DNA of 64,000 nt from Alphaproteobacteria bacterium (GTDB lineage Bacteria; Pseudomonadota; Alphaproteobacteria; Acetobacterales; Acetobacteraceae). Shown here piece by piece: positions 17,413 through 26,241 of the stretch. The notes beneath the pieces are model-generated. The model ran no database searches and had not been told where the DNA came from. It saw only the letters and a list, made by a program, of their open reading frames with translations. Position 1 is the stretch's first letter; every line of letters starts with the position of its first letter. The position numbers were made by a program, and so were the translations under genes. The stretch spans positions 124,001 through 188,000 of the forward strand of contig JADZEB010000016.1 in NCBI GenBank assembly GCA_020850755.1, in the 5' to 3' direction.

Positions 17413-18918
17413 TCACACGCCAGCGCCCATGCGCCGGCCAAGGCCGATGCGCAGCAGCGGCCAGAGCAGGACCAGGACGGCCGAGGCCAGCAGCACGGCG
17501 GATATCGGCTTCTGGACGAAGATCATCGGGCTGCCGACGCCGATCAGCAGGGCTTGGCGCACGGATTTCTCGAACAGTTCGCCCAGGATGAAGGCAAGCA
17601 TGAAGGGCGCTGGGTCCAGTTTCACCAGGCGCAGCGACCAACCCAGTATGCCGAAGATGCCCACCAGCAGCACATCGAAGGCGCTGTTCTGGAGCGAGTA
17701 GGAACCAACCACGCAGAACAGCAGGATCATCGGCGCGAGGATCCGCTGCGGCACGCGCAACAGCGCCACGAACAGTGGCAGCAGCGGGACGTTCAGCACC
17801 AGCAGCAGCAGGTTGCCGACCAGCATCGAGGCAATCACGCCCCAGAACAGGTCGGGCCGCTGAGCAACCAGCATCGGACCCGGCGCGATGCCCTGGATCA
17901 TCAGGGCACCGATGATCACGCCCATCACCACGTTCGACGGGATCCCGAGCGAGAGCAGCGGGATGAAGCTTGCCTGCGCCGCGGCATTGTTGGCGCTCTC
18001 CGGCCCCGCCACCCCCTCGATCGCGCCCTTGCCGAACCGCTCAGGCTCGCGCGCGAGGCGTTTCTCCATCACGTAGGAAGCGAAGGAGGAGATCAGCGCG
18101 CCCCCCCCAGGCAGCAGGCCGAGCACGAAGCCGAGCACCGAGCCGCGCGCGATCGGTCCGCCGGACGCGCGCCAATCGGCGGCATCGGGCAGCAGGGCAC
18201 GCAGGCCCTTGGGGCGGTCGAGTGCGCGGGCTGCCTCGTTCGGGCCGGCGGCCAGCGCCAGCACCTCGGCAACCCCGAACAGGCCCATCGCCAGCACGGC
18301 GATATCAAGCCCATCCTGCAACTCGGCCAGTCCCATCGTGAAGCGCGGCGTGCCGCTGATCGGATCGAGCCCGATCGTGCTCGCCAGCAGCCCCAGCCCG
18401 GCCATCAGGAAGGCGCGCAGGCGCGAACCCTCGCCGATCTGCGTGACCAGCACGAGGCCGAGCGTCACCAGCGCCGTGTACTCCGCCGGCCCGAAGGCGA
18501 TCGCAAGCCCGGCCAGTGGCGGGCCGAAGGCGGCGATGCCAAGCGTTGCCACAACCCCGGCGATGAACGAACCGAAGGCCGCGATGCCAAGCGCCGGCCC
18601 CGCCCGGCCGCGCCGCGCCATCTCGTAGCCGTCGATGCAGGTGACGATGCTGCTCGCCTCGCCCGGGATCTTGACCAGGATCGAGGTGATCGAGCCGCCA
18701 TACATCGCCCCGTAGTAGATGCCCGACAGCATGATCAAGGCCGAGGTGGCATCGAGCCGGTAGGTGATCGGCAGCAGGAGCGAGATGGTGGCAGTAGGAC
18801 CAAGGCCCGGCAGCACGCCCACGGCGGTGCCAAGTCCCACGCCGAGCAGGCACCAGAGCAGGTTCGCCCCGGAAAGCGAGATCGTGAATCCCTGTATCAG
18901 CCCGGAAATCACATCCAC
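17413..18918 (-). CDS. tctA: Tripartite tricarboxylate transporter large permease TctA
   Basis: Polytopic inner-membrane protein of 501 aa (family about 500). It opens with the family's GLGTAVGVLPGLGPTATISLLLP loop, then YGAMYGGSITSILVKIPGEASSI, and has the second repeat LGIPSNVVMGVIIGALMIQGI, the two re-entrant substrate-site motifs of TctA. It starts with GTG at 18918, which has AGGGGGC 9 bases upstream. tctB ends 27 bases before it. It forms the secondary-transport core with TctB and TctC. Confidence 0.95.
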   Translation of the reverse strand: MDVISGLIQGFTISLSGANLLWCLLGVGLGTAVGVLPGLGPTATISLLLPITYRLDATSALIMLSGIYYGAMYGGSITSILVKIPGEASSIVTCIDGYEMARRGRAGPALGIAAFGSFIAGVVATLGIAAFGPPLAGLAIAFGPAEYTALVTLGLVLVTQIGEGSRLRAFLMAGLGLLASTIGLDPISGTPRFTMGLAELQDGLDIAVLAMGLFGVAEVLALAAGPNEAARALDRPKGLRALLPDAADWRASGGPIARGSVLGFVLGLLPGGGALISSFASYVMEKRLAREPERFGKGAIEGVAGPESANNAAAQASFIPLLSLGIPSNVVMGVIIGALMIQGIAPGPMLVAQRPDLFWGVIASMLVGNLLLLVLNVPLLPLFVALLRVPQRILAPMILLFCVVGSYSLQNSAFDVLLVGIFGILGWSLRLVKLDPAPFMLAFILGELFEKSVRQALLIGVGSPMIFVQKPISAVLLASAVLVLLWPLLRIGLGRRMGAGV

Positions 18919-18945
18919 GCCGCACGCCCCCTGGCCTTGCGGCCT

Positions 18946-19473
18946 CTAGGAGATGATCCCCGCAAGCAGCCCGCGCGGAAGCGGCACACCCAGCATCCGC
19001 TCGAACAGCAGCCAACCGGCAAGCACGCTTCCCGCCGCGAACAGGAGCGAGGGCAGCCACGCCATGCGCTCACCGATGCGGAACGCTGCCAGCAGCGCCA
19101 GCGCCGAGGAGAGCAGGAAGCCCATCGGCTCGAATGCCAGCGGCCAGAGGATTGCGATACCGGCATAGATCAGCAGGCGTGACCGGTCCTCGACCGACGA
19201 CGGCATGGCCCCTTCATCCGCCGCACCGGAAGCCCGCAGCCGCGCGCGCACTGCCACTCCAACCGCAAGCGCCGCGCTGCCCGCCACCAGCAGTGCCGTG
19301 GCAAGCGGGAACAGGCCCGGCCCCGGTTCGAAATAGTCCCACATCGCATGACGCCGCGCCGCGACGATGCCGACGATCCCGAGCAGCAGGAGCAGCGCGA
19401 GCGCCACGATCTCCCAGCGGGTGGGGCGGGCGCTCGTCTCGGCCGCATCGGCGCTGTCGGAACCATCGGCCAT
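18946..19473 (-). CDS. tctB: Tripartite tricarboxylate transporter small permease TctB
   Basis: Small membrane subunit of 175 aa with four hydrophobic segments, typical of TctB (150-190 aa). The FEPGPGLFPLATALLVAGSA stretch between helices 1 and 2 is the family hallmark. It lies 15 bases after hyuB and 27 before tctA. An Asp/Ala-rich cytoplasmic N-terminus precedes the first helix. Confidence 0.9.
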   Translation of the reverse strand: MADGSDSADAAETSARPTRWEIVALALLLLLGIVGIVAARRHAMWDYFEPGPGLFPLATALLVAGSAALAVGVAVRARLRASGAADEGAMPSSVEDRSRLLIYAGIAILWPLAFEPMGFLLSSALALLAAFRIGERMAWLPSLLFAAGSVLAGWLLFERMLGVPLPRGLLAGIIS

Positions 19474-19488
19474 GGGTGAACCCTGTCC

Positions 19489-21120
19489 CTAGGTGATGCG
19501 CCCCTCGGCGCGGTCGCGCGCGATCAGCGCCGGATCGCGCCTTGCCGGATCGCCGAAGCCGCCGCCGCCCGAAAGTTCGAGCGTGAACACGTCGCCCTGC
19601 TTCATCTCGAACGGGCGCTCGCCCTGCACCGGCTGCCCGTTGAGCAGGATGCGCTCGATCGCCCCGTTGGCGCCGCCTTGCCGGCCGACTGGCGGATAGT
19701 TGAGACGCTGCGACAGGATCACCATGTTGGCGCCCTCGGCGTTCACCACCTCCAGCACGACGCGCTGGCCATCGCCGCCGCGCCACTGGCCCACGCCGCC
19801 CGAGCCCAGCCGCAACACCTTCTCGTGGATGCGCACCGGAAGCACGCTTTCCAGCACCTCGATGGGCGTGTTGGAGACGTTGGTCGGGAAGGAAAGCGTG
19901 TCCGGCCCGTCGCTGCCCGGCCGCGCGCCGAAGCCGGCCGAGAAGAAGAAGATCGCGGCAAACTGCTTCTCGCCTGCGCCCTGCATGCGCTTGCCGCGGA
20001 TGGTGAAGCCGTGCAGCGGGATGGCACTTTCCGCCGGCACGCGATCCGGCAGTGCGAGGGAAAGCGTGTTCAGGATCGCGCTCGTCGTGTAGTGGCCCAC
20101 GGTCGCGCGCGCCTCCACCGCCGCCGGATAGCGCGGATTGAGGAAGGTGCCCTCGGGCGCGTCGATCCGCACCGGCGCGATGTTGCCCTCGTTGTTCGGC
20201 ACGTCGGGCAGCAGCGCGCATTTCAGCGCGTACATGGAATAGGCGCGCGTGTAGCCCAGCACCGAGTTGAGGGGCGAGTTGTTCTGAGGCGAAGAACCGG
20301 TGTAGTCCACCGACAAGGTATCGCCGGCCACGGTGATAGCGCACTCCATGCGCAGCGGTGCCGCGGTGTTGAAGCTGTCCACCATCGTCACGGCGTGGTA
20401 GCGGCCATCGGGCACGGCGGAGATCGCCCGCCGCATGGCGGCCTCGGCCCGGCCGATGATCTCGCCGCCGATCGCCTCCAGGTCCGGCAGCCCGTACTCG
20501 TTCAGCAGCGCCGAGACACCGAGCGCCATCTTGTCGGTGGCACCGACCATGGCATGCACGTCGCCCAGCACCTCGGCCGGGACACGCACATTGCGCGCCA
20601 CGATCTCGGCCAGGGTCTCGTTAAGGCGGCCTTCCTCGCGCCATTTCAGGATCGGTATCTGCAGCCCTTCCTCGTAGATGTCGCGATTGTCGGGTGCGCG
20701 CCTGCGCCCGCCGATGTCGGACATGTGCGCGATCACGCCGCCGAAGCCGATCATCCTGCCGCCATGGAACAGGGGCGCGGCGATGGTAAGGTCGGGCAGA
20801 TGGCCGGTGCCGATCCAGGGATCGTTGCTCATGATCACGTCGCCCGGCCGCAGCTTCTCGGCCGGATACTTCTTCAGGAACGCCTTCACCGACATGGGCA
20901 GGGTGCCGATGAAGCTCGGCACGCTGCGCGTCGCCTGGGCGATCGCGCTACCGGTGGGGTCGAGCACCATGCAGGTATAGTCGTGGCTCTCGCGCACGAC
21001 GGTGGAGAAGGAGGTGCGGTGCAGCGTCAGCGCCGCCTCGTCCACGGCCGAGATCAGGCGGGTCCACAGCACCTCGACCGTGATCGGGTCGAGCTTCACC
21101 GGTGCGGCATGCGGTGCCAT
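19489..21120 (-). CDS. hyuB: Hydantoinase B/5-oxoprolinase beta-type subunit
   Basis: Subunit of 543 aa of the ATP-dependent hydantoinase/oxoprolinase/acetone carboxylase superfamily, normally paired with HyuA. Family segments include KLDPITVEVLWTRLISAVDEA, TVVRESHDYTCMVLDPTG, and VIMSNDPWIGTGHLPDLTI with the metal-site Asp/His cluster. HMSDIGGR, GSSPQNNSPLNSVLGYTRA and a C-terminal SGGGGFGDP also appear. The ATG is 6 bases after the hyuA stop, with GGAGGG upstream. With HyuA it would hydrolyse a cyclic amide or oxoproline-like ring at the cost of ATP, in the cytoplasm. The actual substrate is unknown. Confidence 0.93.
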   Translation of the reverse strand: MAPHAAPVKLDPITVEVLWTRLISAVDEAALTLHRTSFSTVVRESHDYTCMVLDPTGSAIAQATRSVPSFIGTLPMSVKAFLKKYPAEKLRPGDVIMSNDPWIGTGHLPDLTIAAPLFHGGRMIGFGGVIAHMSDIGGRRRAPDNRDIYEEGLQIPILKWREEGRLNETLAEIVARNVRVPAEVLGDVHAMVGATDKMALGVSALLNEYGLPDLEAIGGEIIGRAEAAMRRAISAVPDGRYHAVTMVDSFNTAAPLRMECAITVAGDTLSVDYTGSSPQNNSPLNSVLGYTRAYSMYALKCALLPDVPNNEGNIAPVRIDAPEGTFLNPRYPAAVEARATVGHYTTSAILNTLSLALPDRVPAESAIPLHGFTIRGKRMQGAGEKQFAAIFFFSAGFGARPGSDGPDTLSFPTNVSNTPIEVLESVLPVRIHEKVLRLGSGGVGQWRGGDGQRVVLEVVNAEGANMVILSQRLNYPPVGRQGGANGAIERILLNGQPVQGERPFEMKQGDVFTLELSGGGGFGDPARRDPALIARDRAEGRIT

Positions 21121-21126
21121 GGCTTC

Positions 21127-23223
21127 TCAGCCCTCCATCTCGATGACGATGTGGCCCAAGGCATCCTGGTGGAACCGCGCGCCAGGCCCGACGGCGACCG
21201 AAGTCTCGCGCTCCTCGATGATGGCCGGGCCGGAGAAGCGCGTGCCCACGGGCAGCGCGTAGCGATCGTAGACGCTCGCCTCGACCGCATCCCCGGCAGC
21301 TTCGTAGCGCACCCGGCGCCTGCCCTTCAGCGGGTCGCGCTTGCCGGCCTCAGCCGAGACCATGCTCAGGTCCGGCACCACCTTCACCTGCTCGATGCGG
21401 GCACGGATGTTCACCACCTCGAGCGGCACGCTGGGCGGGGCGTGGCCGTATATCTCGGCGTAGGTCGCGGCGAACTTGGCTTGCAGATCGCCGATGCAGC
21501 CAGGGCCGATCGGCGCGTCGGCCGCAAGCGACACAACAACCGCATATCCCTGCCCTTCGCAGCGGAGTTCGAACTGCGGGGTCATGGCAAGCATTGCCTC
21601 GGTGCCGGCCAGGCCGGCAATGACCTTGCCCGCGCCCGCACGCATGGCAGCGAAGCGCGCGGCAAGCGCCGGCCAGTCGATCGCGGCAAGCGGGCGGCGC
21701 ACGCTGCCGACGAGATCCACCGCGGGCGGCGCGACCAGGCAGCCGATGGCCGAGGCCACGCCCGCGCCGAACGGCGCCACGACGCGGGGAATGCCAAGCT
21801 TGCGCGCCAGCGCCCAGGCATGGACGGGACCGGCACCGCCGAAAGCCACCATGCCGAAGCGGCGCAGATCGACGCCCTGCTCGGCCGCATGCGCGCGCAC
21901 GGCGGCGGCCATGTGCTCGTTGACGATGTCGTGGATGCCCCAGGCCGTGCGCTCGGCATCGAGGCCGAGCTGCGCACCCAGGGCGCCGATGGCATTGCGC
22001 GCGGCAGCGACATCAAGCGACATCGCGCCGCCCAGGAAGTAGCGCGGATCGAGATAACCGAGCACGAGATCTGCATCCGTGACCGTGGGCTCGGTGCCGC
22101 CACGGCCGTAGCACACCGGGCCCGGCTTGGCCCCGGCCGATTGCGGCCCGACCGTGAGCAGGCCGAGATTGGACAGGCGCGCGATGCTGCCACCGCCCGC
22201 CCCGATCTCCAGCAGCTCCACGGCGGAGATCTGCAAGGGCAGGCCCGATCCGCCCTTGAAGCGATGGACATGCGCCACTTCGTATTCATGCGTGACGGTG
22301 GGCATGCCGCCACGCACGAAGGACATCTTCGCCGTCGTGCCGCCCATGTCGAAGGCGACGGCGTCGTCACCGCCCAGCGCCTGGCGCGCGACATAGGCCG
22401 CCGCCGCCGCGCCCGCCGCGGGACCTGATTCGATCATGCGCACCGGATGCAGGTTCGCCACCTCGGCGGCCGCGCCGATGCCGCCATGGCTCAGCATCAG
22501 CGAGAGCGAACGGCCGATACCGGCACGTTCCAGCCCCTCGGCCAGGCGCGAGACATAGCGGCGCACCATGGGCTTGACATAGGCATCCACGACAACGGTG
22601 GAGCTGCGTTCGTACTCGCGCGCCTCGCCGGCAACCTCGGAGGAGACGCTGATCTCGATGCCCGGGTGGCGCGCGCGCAGGATCTCGGCCACGCGCCGCT
22701 CATGCACGCCGTTCACATGCGCATGCAGCAGGCAGATCGCCACCGCCTGCACGCCCGAGGCCGCCAGCGCATCGGCCGCCGCCCCCACGCTTGCCTCGTC
22801 GAGCGGGCGGAGCACATTGCCTTCATGATCAAGACGCTCATCGGCCTCGAGGCGCCGGGGGCGCGGCACCAGGGGCTCGGGCATTCGCAGGTGGAGATCG
22901 TAGATGTCGTAGCGGCCCTCGCGGCCCATCGCGAGCGTATCGCGAAAGCCCTTGGTGGTGATCAGGCCCGTAACCGCACCCTTGCGCTCCAGCACGGCAT
23001 TGGTCGCAACCGTGGTCGCGTGCACCACATCGCGCACCTGGGCGGGGGTGATCGCGGCGGCCGCGAGCGTCTCCTGCGCGCCCGAAAGCGAACCCTCAGA
23101 CGGATCGTCGGGCGTAGAAAGAGCCTTGCCGAAACGCAAGCGACCCGTGGCCTCGTCGATCGCCACCACATCGGTGAAGGTGCCGCCTACATCGATTGCC
23201 ACACGTACGGTTTGCCCAGCCAT
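21127..23223 (-). CDS. hyuA: Hydantoinase A/5-oxoprolinase alpha-type subunit
   Basis: ATP-binding subunit of 698 aa. The N-terminal ASKHA phosphate motif is VAIDVGGTFTDVVAID. The central VAFDMGGTTAKMSFVRGG is the second phosphate loop, and GGGSIARLSN, AFGGAGPVHAWALA and GAGVASAIGCL are family hallmarks. It is the first gene of a run hyuA, hyuB, tctB, tctA, tctC, flavoprotein and [2Fe-2S] protein, divergent from the ketopantoate-reductase-like gene. Its promoter must lie in the 174 bases between the two, where I see no confident -35/-10. Confidence 0.93.
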   Translation of the reverse strand: MAGQTVRVAIDVGGTFTDVVAIDEATGRLRFGKALSTPDDPSEGSLSGAQETLAAAAITPAQVRDVVHATTVATNAVLERKGAVTGLITTKGFRDTLAMGREGRYDIYDLHLRMPEPLVPRPRRLEADERLDHEGNVLRPLDEASVGAAADALAASGVQAVAICLLHAHVNGVHERRVAEILRARHPGIEISVSSEVAGEAREYERSSTVVVDAYVKPMVRRYVSRLAEGLERAGIGRSLSLMLSHGGIGAAAEVANLHPVRMIESGPAAGAAAAAYVARQALGGDDAVAFDMGGTTAKMSFVRGGMPTVTHEYEVAHVHRFKGGSGLPLQISAVELLEIGAGGGSIARLSNLGLLTVGPQSAGAKPGPVCYGRGGTEPTVTDADLVLGYLDPRYFLGGAMSLDVAAARNAIGALGAQLGLDAERTAWGIHDIVNEHMAAAVRAHAAEQGVDLRRFGMVAFGGAGPVHAWALARKLGIPRVVAPFGAGVASAIGCLVAPPAVDLVGSVRRPLAAIDWPALAARFAAMRAGAGKVIAGLAGTEAMLAMTPQFELRCEGQGYAVVVSLAADAPIGPGCIGDLQAKFAATYAEIYGHAPPSVPLEVVNIRARIEQVKVVPDLSMVSAEAGKRDPLKGRRRVRYEAAGDAVEASVYDRYALPVGTRFSGPAIIEERETSVAVGPGARFHQDALGHIVIEMEG

Positions 23224-23397
23224 GATCTTTGCACAACTCCATGGGGTCGTTTGCGGCCCGGCACCCTAGGCGCAGAGAGCCGACCCGACAAGACGTGCCG
23301 GTAGCGTCCGGCTTCCGGGCGTGACTGGACTGTCCGGGCCATGCGCCGCAAACTGCCCGCGCAGGCAAGGAACGCCGGCAGACCCATGGGGGCGAAG

Positions 23398-24417
23398 ATG
23401 AAGATCGTTGATCGCTGGGTGGTCGTGGGCGCGGGCGCGGTGGGCGGCTACATCGCCGGGCACCTCGCCGCCGCGGGCCATGAGGTGGGCGTGATCGAGC
23501 CATGGGCCGCGCATGCCGAGGCGATCGCCAAGGGCGGGCTCGCCATCGAGGAGCCATCGGCCAGGCTGGTCGCGCGCCTGCCCGTGCTGCGCGGACCGGA
23601 CGAGCTGCCCCTGTTCGGCGCCGACATGGTGGTGCTCTGCACCAAGATCCCCGACGCCAGCGCCTGGGTGGAGCGGATCGAACGGGAAGGCCATTTCCGC
23701 GGCACCTACCTGGTCACCCTCAACGCGCTCGCCGACTACGAGGTCGGGCGCATGGTCGGCAACGGGCGCGTGATGGGCTGCATCGTCGCAGGCCTGTTCG
23801 CCGAACTGGTCGAGCCCGGGCGCATCGTCCGCCACAAGGACCGACACAAGCCGGGACCGCCCCTGTTCCAGGTTGGCGAGCTTGCCGGCCCAGCCAGCCT
23901 GCGCGTGACGCAGTGCGTGCAGAAGCTCGGCATCGTCGATGGCGCCAAGGCGATCGACGATCTGCTCAGCGCGCGCTGGACCAAGCTCCTGTTCAACGCC
24001 ATGACCTCGCCGCTCTGCGCCGTCAGCGGCGTGCCGACGCGCGAGATGTTCCTCACGCCCGCCCTGCGTGCGGAGCTGATGGCGATCGGCATGGAGGTGG
24101 CGGCGCTTGCCGCCGCCGCCGGCGCGACGCTCGGGCCGAACTGCGCCGTGCCCGGCGCCGACTGGATCGCTGCCGCACAAGGCGACGCCGCCGCCCGGCA
24201 GCGCCTGGAAGCCGGGCTGATCCGCTATGGAGAGGGCATCGGCGCCGGCGCGACCAGCGGCATGGCCCAGGATCTCAAGCGCGGGCGGCGCACCGAGGTG
24301 GACAGCATCAACGGCATCGTCGTGGCCGAGGCCGAGCGGCTGGGCCTCGCCGTGCCCGTCAATCGCGCCATCATCGCGCGCATGCACGCCGCCGAGGCGG
24401 CCCGCGCCTCGCGCTAG
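23398..24417 (+). CDS. Ketopantoate reductase-family oxidoreductase
   Basis: NAD(P)-dependent reductase of 339 aa, related to 2-dehydropantoate 2-reductase (PanE, about 300 aa). The N-terminal Rossmann motif VVVGAGAVGGYIAGHLAAAG is clear, followed by MVVLCTK, LVTLNAL, and the C-terminal helical domain with RWTKLLFNAMTSPLCAV containing the catalytic-type Lys (KLLFNA). Two ATGs are possible, 23386 and 23398. I chose the second because a GGGGG precedes it by 5 bases and PanE proteins begin MKI. It stands alone and divergent from hyuA, so a role in pantothenate synthesis is not implied; many paralogues act on other 2-keto acids. Confidence 0.85.
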   Translation: MKIVDRWVVVGAGAVGGYIAGHLAAAGHEVGVIEPWAAHAEAIAKGGLAIEEPSARLVARLPVLRGPDELPLFGADMVVLCTKIPDASAWVERIEREGHFRGTYLVTLNALADYEVGRMVGNGRVMGCIVAGLFAELVEPGRIVRHKDRHKPGPPLFQVGELAGPASLRVTQCVQKLGIVDGAKAIDDLLSARWTKLLFNAMTSPLCAVSGVPTREMFLTPALRAELMAIGMEVAALAAAAGATLGPNCAVPGADWIAAAQGDAAARQRLEAGLIRYGEGIGAGATSGMAQDLKRGRRTEVDSINGIVVAEAERLGLAVPVNRAIIARMHAAEAARASR

Positions 24418-24454
24418 GCAGACCCCGTCCCGGCAGCAGCGGGAGCCGCGTCCG

Positions 24455-25471
24455 CTACTGCGGCTGCACCCCGGCCGCGCGCGCAAGGCGGCCGAACTTC
24501 TCGACCTCGGAGCGGATGAAGGCCTGGAACTCGTCCGGGGCGCTGCCCACTGGCGCCAGGCCCAGCGCCTTCATGCGATCCGTCACCGCCTGCTGGCGCA
24601 GGGCACCCACCACTGCCGCGTGGGCCTTGCGTACGATGTCCTCCGGCGTGCCCTTGGGCGCGAGCAACCCCCACCAGGTCGAGACGGCATAGCCGGCAAG
24701 CCCAGCCTCGTGCAGCGTCGGCAGGTTCGGGAACACGGGCGAGCGAGCGGTGGCGGTGGTGGCCAGCGCGCGCAACCGCCCGGCCTCGACCAGCGCCTTC
24801 ACCGCCGAGGTGGACTGGAAGCCGAGCTGCACATTGCCCGCGACCAAGTCGTTGATCGCCGGCGTGTCGCCCTGGTAGGGCACATGCTCCATCCGTGTGT
24901 TGCTCATCTGCTGGAACAGCACGGCGGCAAGATGCGGCGGCGCGCCCGCACCCGAGGAGGCGTAGTTGAGCTTGCCCGGATTGGCCCGCGCATAGGAGAT
25001 CAGCTCGGCCACATTGTTGATCGGCAGGCTCGGCGTGATCACCAAGGTATAGTCGCTCGCCGCCACCTGGCTGATGGCGCGGAAATCATTGGCGATGTCG
25101 TAGGAAAGCGTGCGGAACAGGCTTGGCGCGAGCGTATGTGCGCCGGCGCACATGAACAGCGTATACCCGTCGGCTGCCGCGCGCGCAGCGTGTGCCGCGC
25201 CCACCGTGCCGGCAGCGCCGCCGCGATTCTCGACCAGAACCGGCTGGCCGAGCGTGCGCCCCATCGGGTCGGCGACGCTGCGCGCGACGATATCGTTCGC
25301 CCCGCCGGCCGGATAGGCGACGATCACGTTGATCGGCCGCGCCGGCCAGGCCTGCGCGCGCGAGGGCCGCGCCAGCAGCCCGAGCAAGGGCAAACTTGCG
25401 CCAGCCGCGATTGCGCCGCGTCGCGACACGGCGCCCGGTCCGGACGTGATGTTCCGCTTCGTCATGGCCAT
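24455..25471 (-). CDS. TctC/Bug-family periplasmic receptor (orphan)
   Basis: Receptor of 338 aa. The twin-arginine signal SRRGAIAAGASLPLLGLLA is followed by the Bug opening AWPARPINVIVAYPAGGAND, then QPVLVENRGGAAGTVGAAHAAR and ADGYTLFM. Start codons at 25471 and 25465 share the AGGGGAGGG site; I took the first. No TctA/B gene is adjacent, so like many Bug proteins it is an orphan receptor. It follows the carboxymuconolactone-decarboxylase-like gene by 26 bases on the same strand, so the two are probably cotranscribed. Confidence 0.9.
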   Translation of the reverse strand: MAMTKRNITSGPGAVSRRGAIAAGASLPLLGLLARPSRAQAWPARPINVIVAYPAGGANDIVARSVADPMGRTLGQPVLVENRGGAAGTVGAAHAARAAADGYTLFMCAGAHTLAPSLFRTLSYDIANDFRAISQVAASDYTLVITPSLPINNVAELISYARANPGKLNYASSGAGAPPHLAAVLFQQMSNTRMEHVPYQGDTPAINDLVAGNVQLGFQSTSAVKALVEAGRLRALATTATARSPVFPNLPTLHEAGLAGYAVSTWWGLLAPKGTPEDIVRKAHAAVVGALRQQAVTDRMKALGLAPVGSAPDEFQAFIRSEVEKFGRLARAAGVQPQ

Positions 25472-25497
25472 TCCCTCCCCTTGCCGTTGCCTTGCGC

Positions 25498-26073
25498 CTA
25501 GCGCTTGCCGGTGCCGTGGGTCTTGCGATGATGCTCGGCGCCGAAGGCGACCATTTCGGGCCCCTCGGGCTCGATCTTCAGCGCGATGATGTTCGCGCCC
25601 AGTCCCATGTAGTAGCCGCACAGCATGCCAAGATCGACGATCTGGCGCGGCGAATAGTGCCGGGTGAGCTCTGCGAACAGCGCGTCGTCCACCCCGCGCA
25701 TCGCGGTATAGGCGAAGGCGTAGCGGGACAACGCCGTCTCCGCCGCGCTCAGGCCCTCCGGCACGCGTCCGGCCTCGATCGCATCGAGCTGGGCCTGGCT
25801 CAGCCCCGCCTGCAGCCCGAGCGGCTGGTGGTGGGCGCGGGCATAGGCAATGCCGCGCCCGGTGATGAGGATCGCGAGTTCCCGCTCGCGGTCATTCAGC
25901 GCGTTGCCATAACGCCCGTACTGGCCGAGCGCGGAGAACAGGCGGAGCGCCTCGGGCGCATGCGCCAGCGAGCGCAGCACGTTGGAGACGAAGCCGCGCG
26001 TCTCCTCGATGCGGCGGAAGCTCTCGGCTAGCTCGGGCGTCTTGCTGACATCGGCTTCCGGCAGACGGGACAT
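25498..26073 (-). CDS. Carboxymuconolactone decarboxylase/AhpD-fold protein without the CxxC pair
   Basis: A 191-residue all-helical protein of the CMD family. The family core is around residues 58-100 (LNDRERELAILITGRGIAYARAHH), and a second helical part contains IVDLGMLCGYYMGLGANI. The AhpD-type redox CxxC is absent; the only cysteine is in the C-terminal LCGYY. It therefore fits the decarboxylase or unknown-function branch rather than a peroxidase. The ATG has GGAGGGGG upstream. It is divergent from MmgE/PrpD with 168 bases between. The reaction is unknown. Confidence 0.8.
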   Translation of the reverse strand: MSRLPEADVSKTPELAESFRRIEETRGFVSNVLRSLAHAPEALRLFSALGQYGRYGNALNDRERELAILITGRGIAYARAHHQPLGLQAGLSQAQLDAIEAGRVPEGLSAAETALSRYAFAYTAMRGVDDALFAELTRHYSPRQIVDLGMLCGYYMGLGANIIALKIEPEGPEMVAFGAEHHRKTHGTGKR

Positions 26074-26241
26074 GCGTTTCCCCCTCCAGGCAGTGGCGTT
26101 CCCAGGCCGTCATGCTGCGCCCTGCGCCCAGCCCTGGCAAGTGTCTCTGCCGCGCAACGAAGCCCGCTGCGCCCGATTGACCGACCGCGGCCACACCCGC
26201 AGACTGCGCGCCGTTCAGCAATCGCAACGAGGCAAGTACGC

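Noticed and set aside
14696-17701. 1001-residue plus-strand open frame across the flavoprotein and TctC genes
   Set aside because: It is antisense to two clearly homologous genes and has the His/Arg/Gly-rich composition typical of GC-rich shadow frames.
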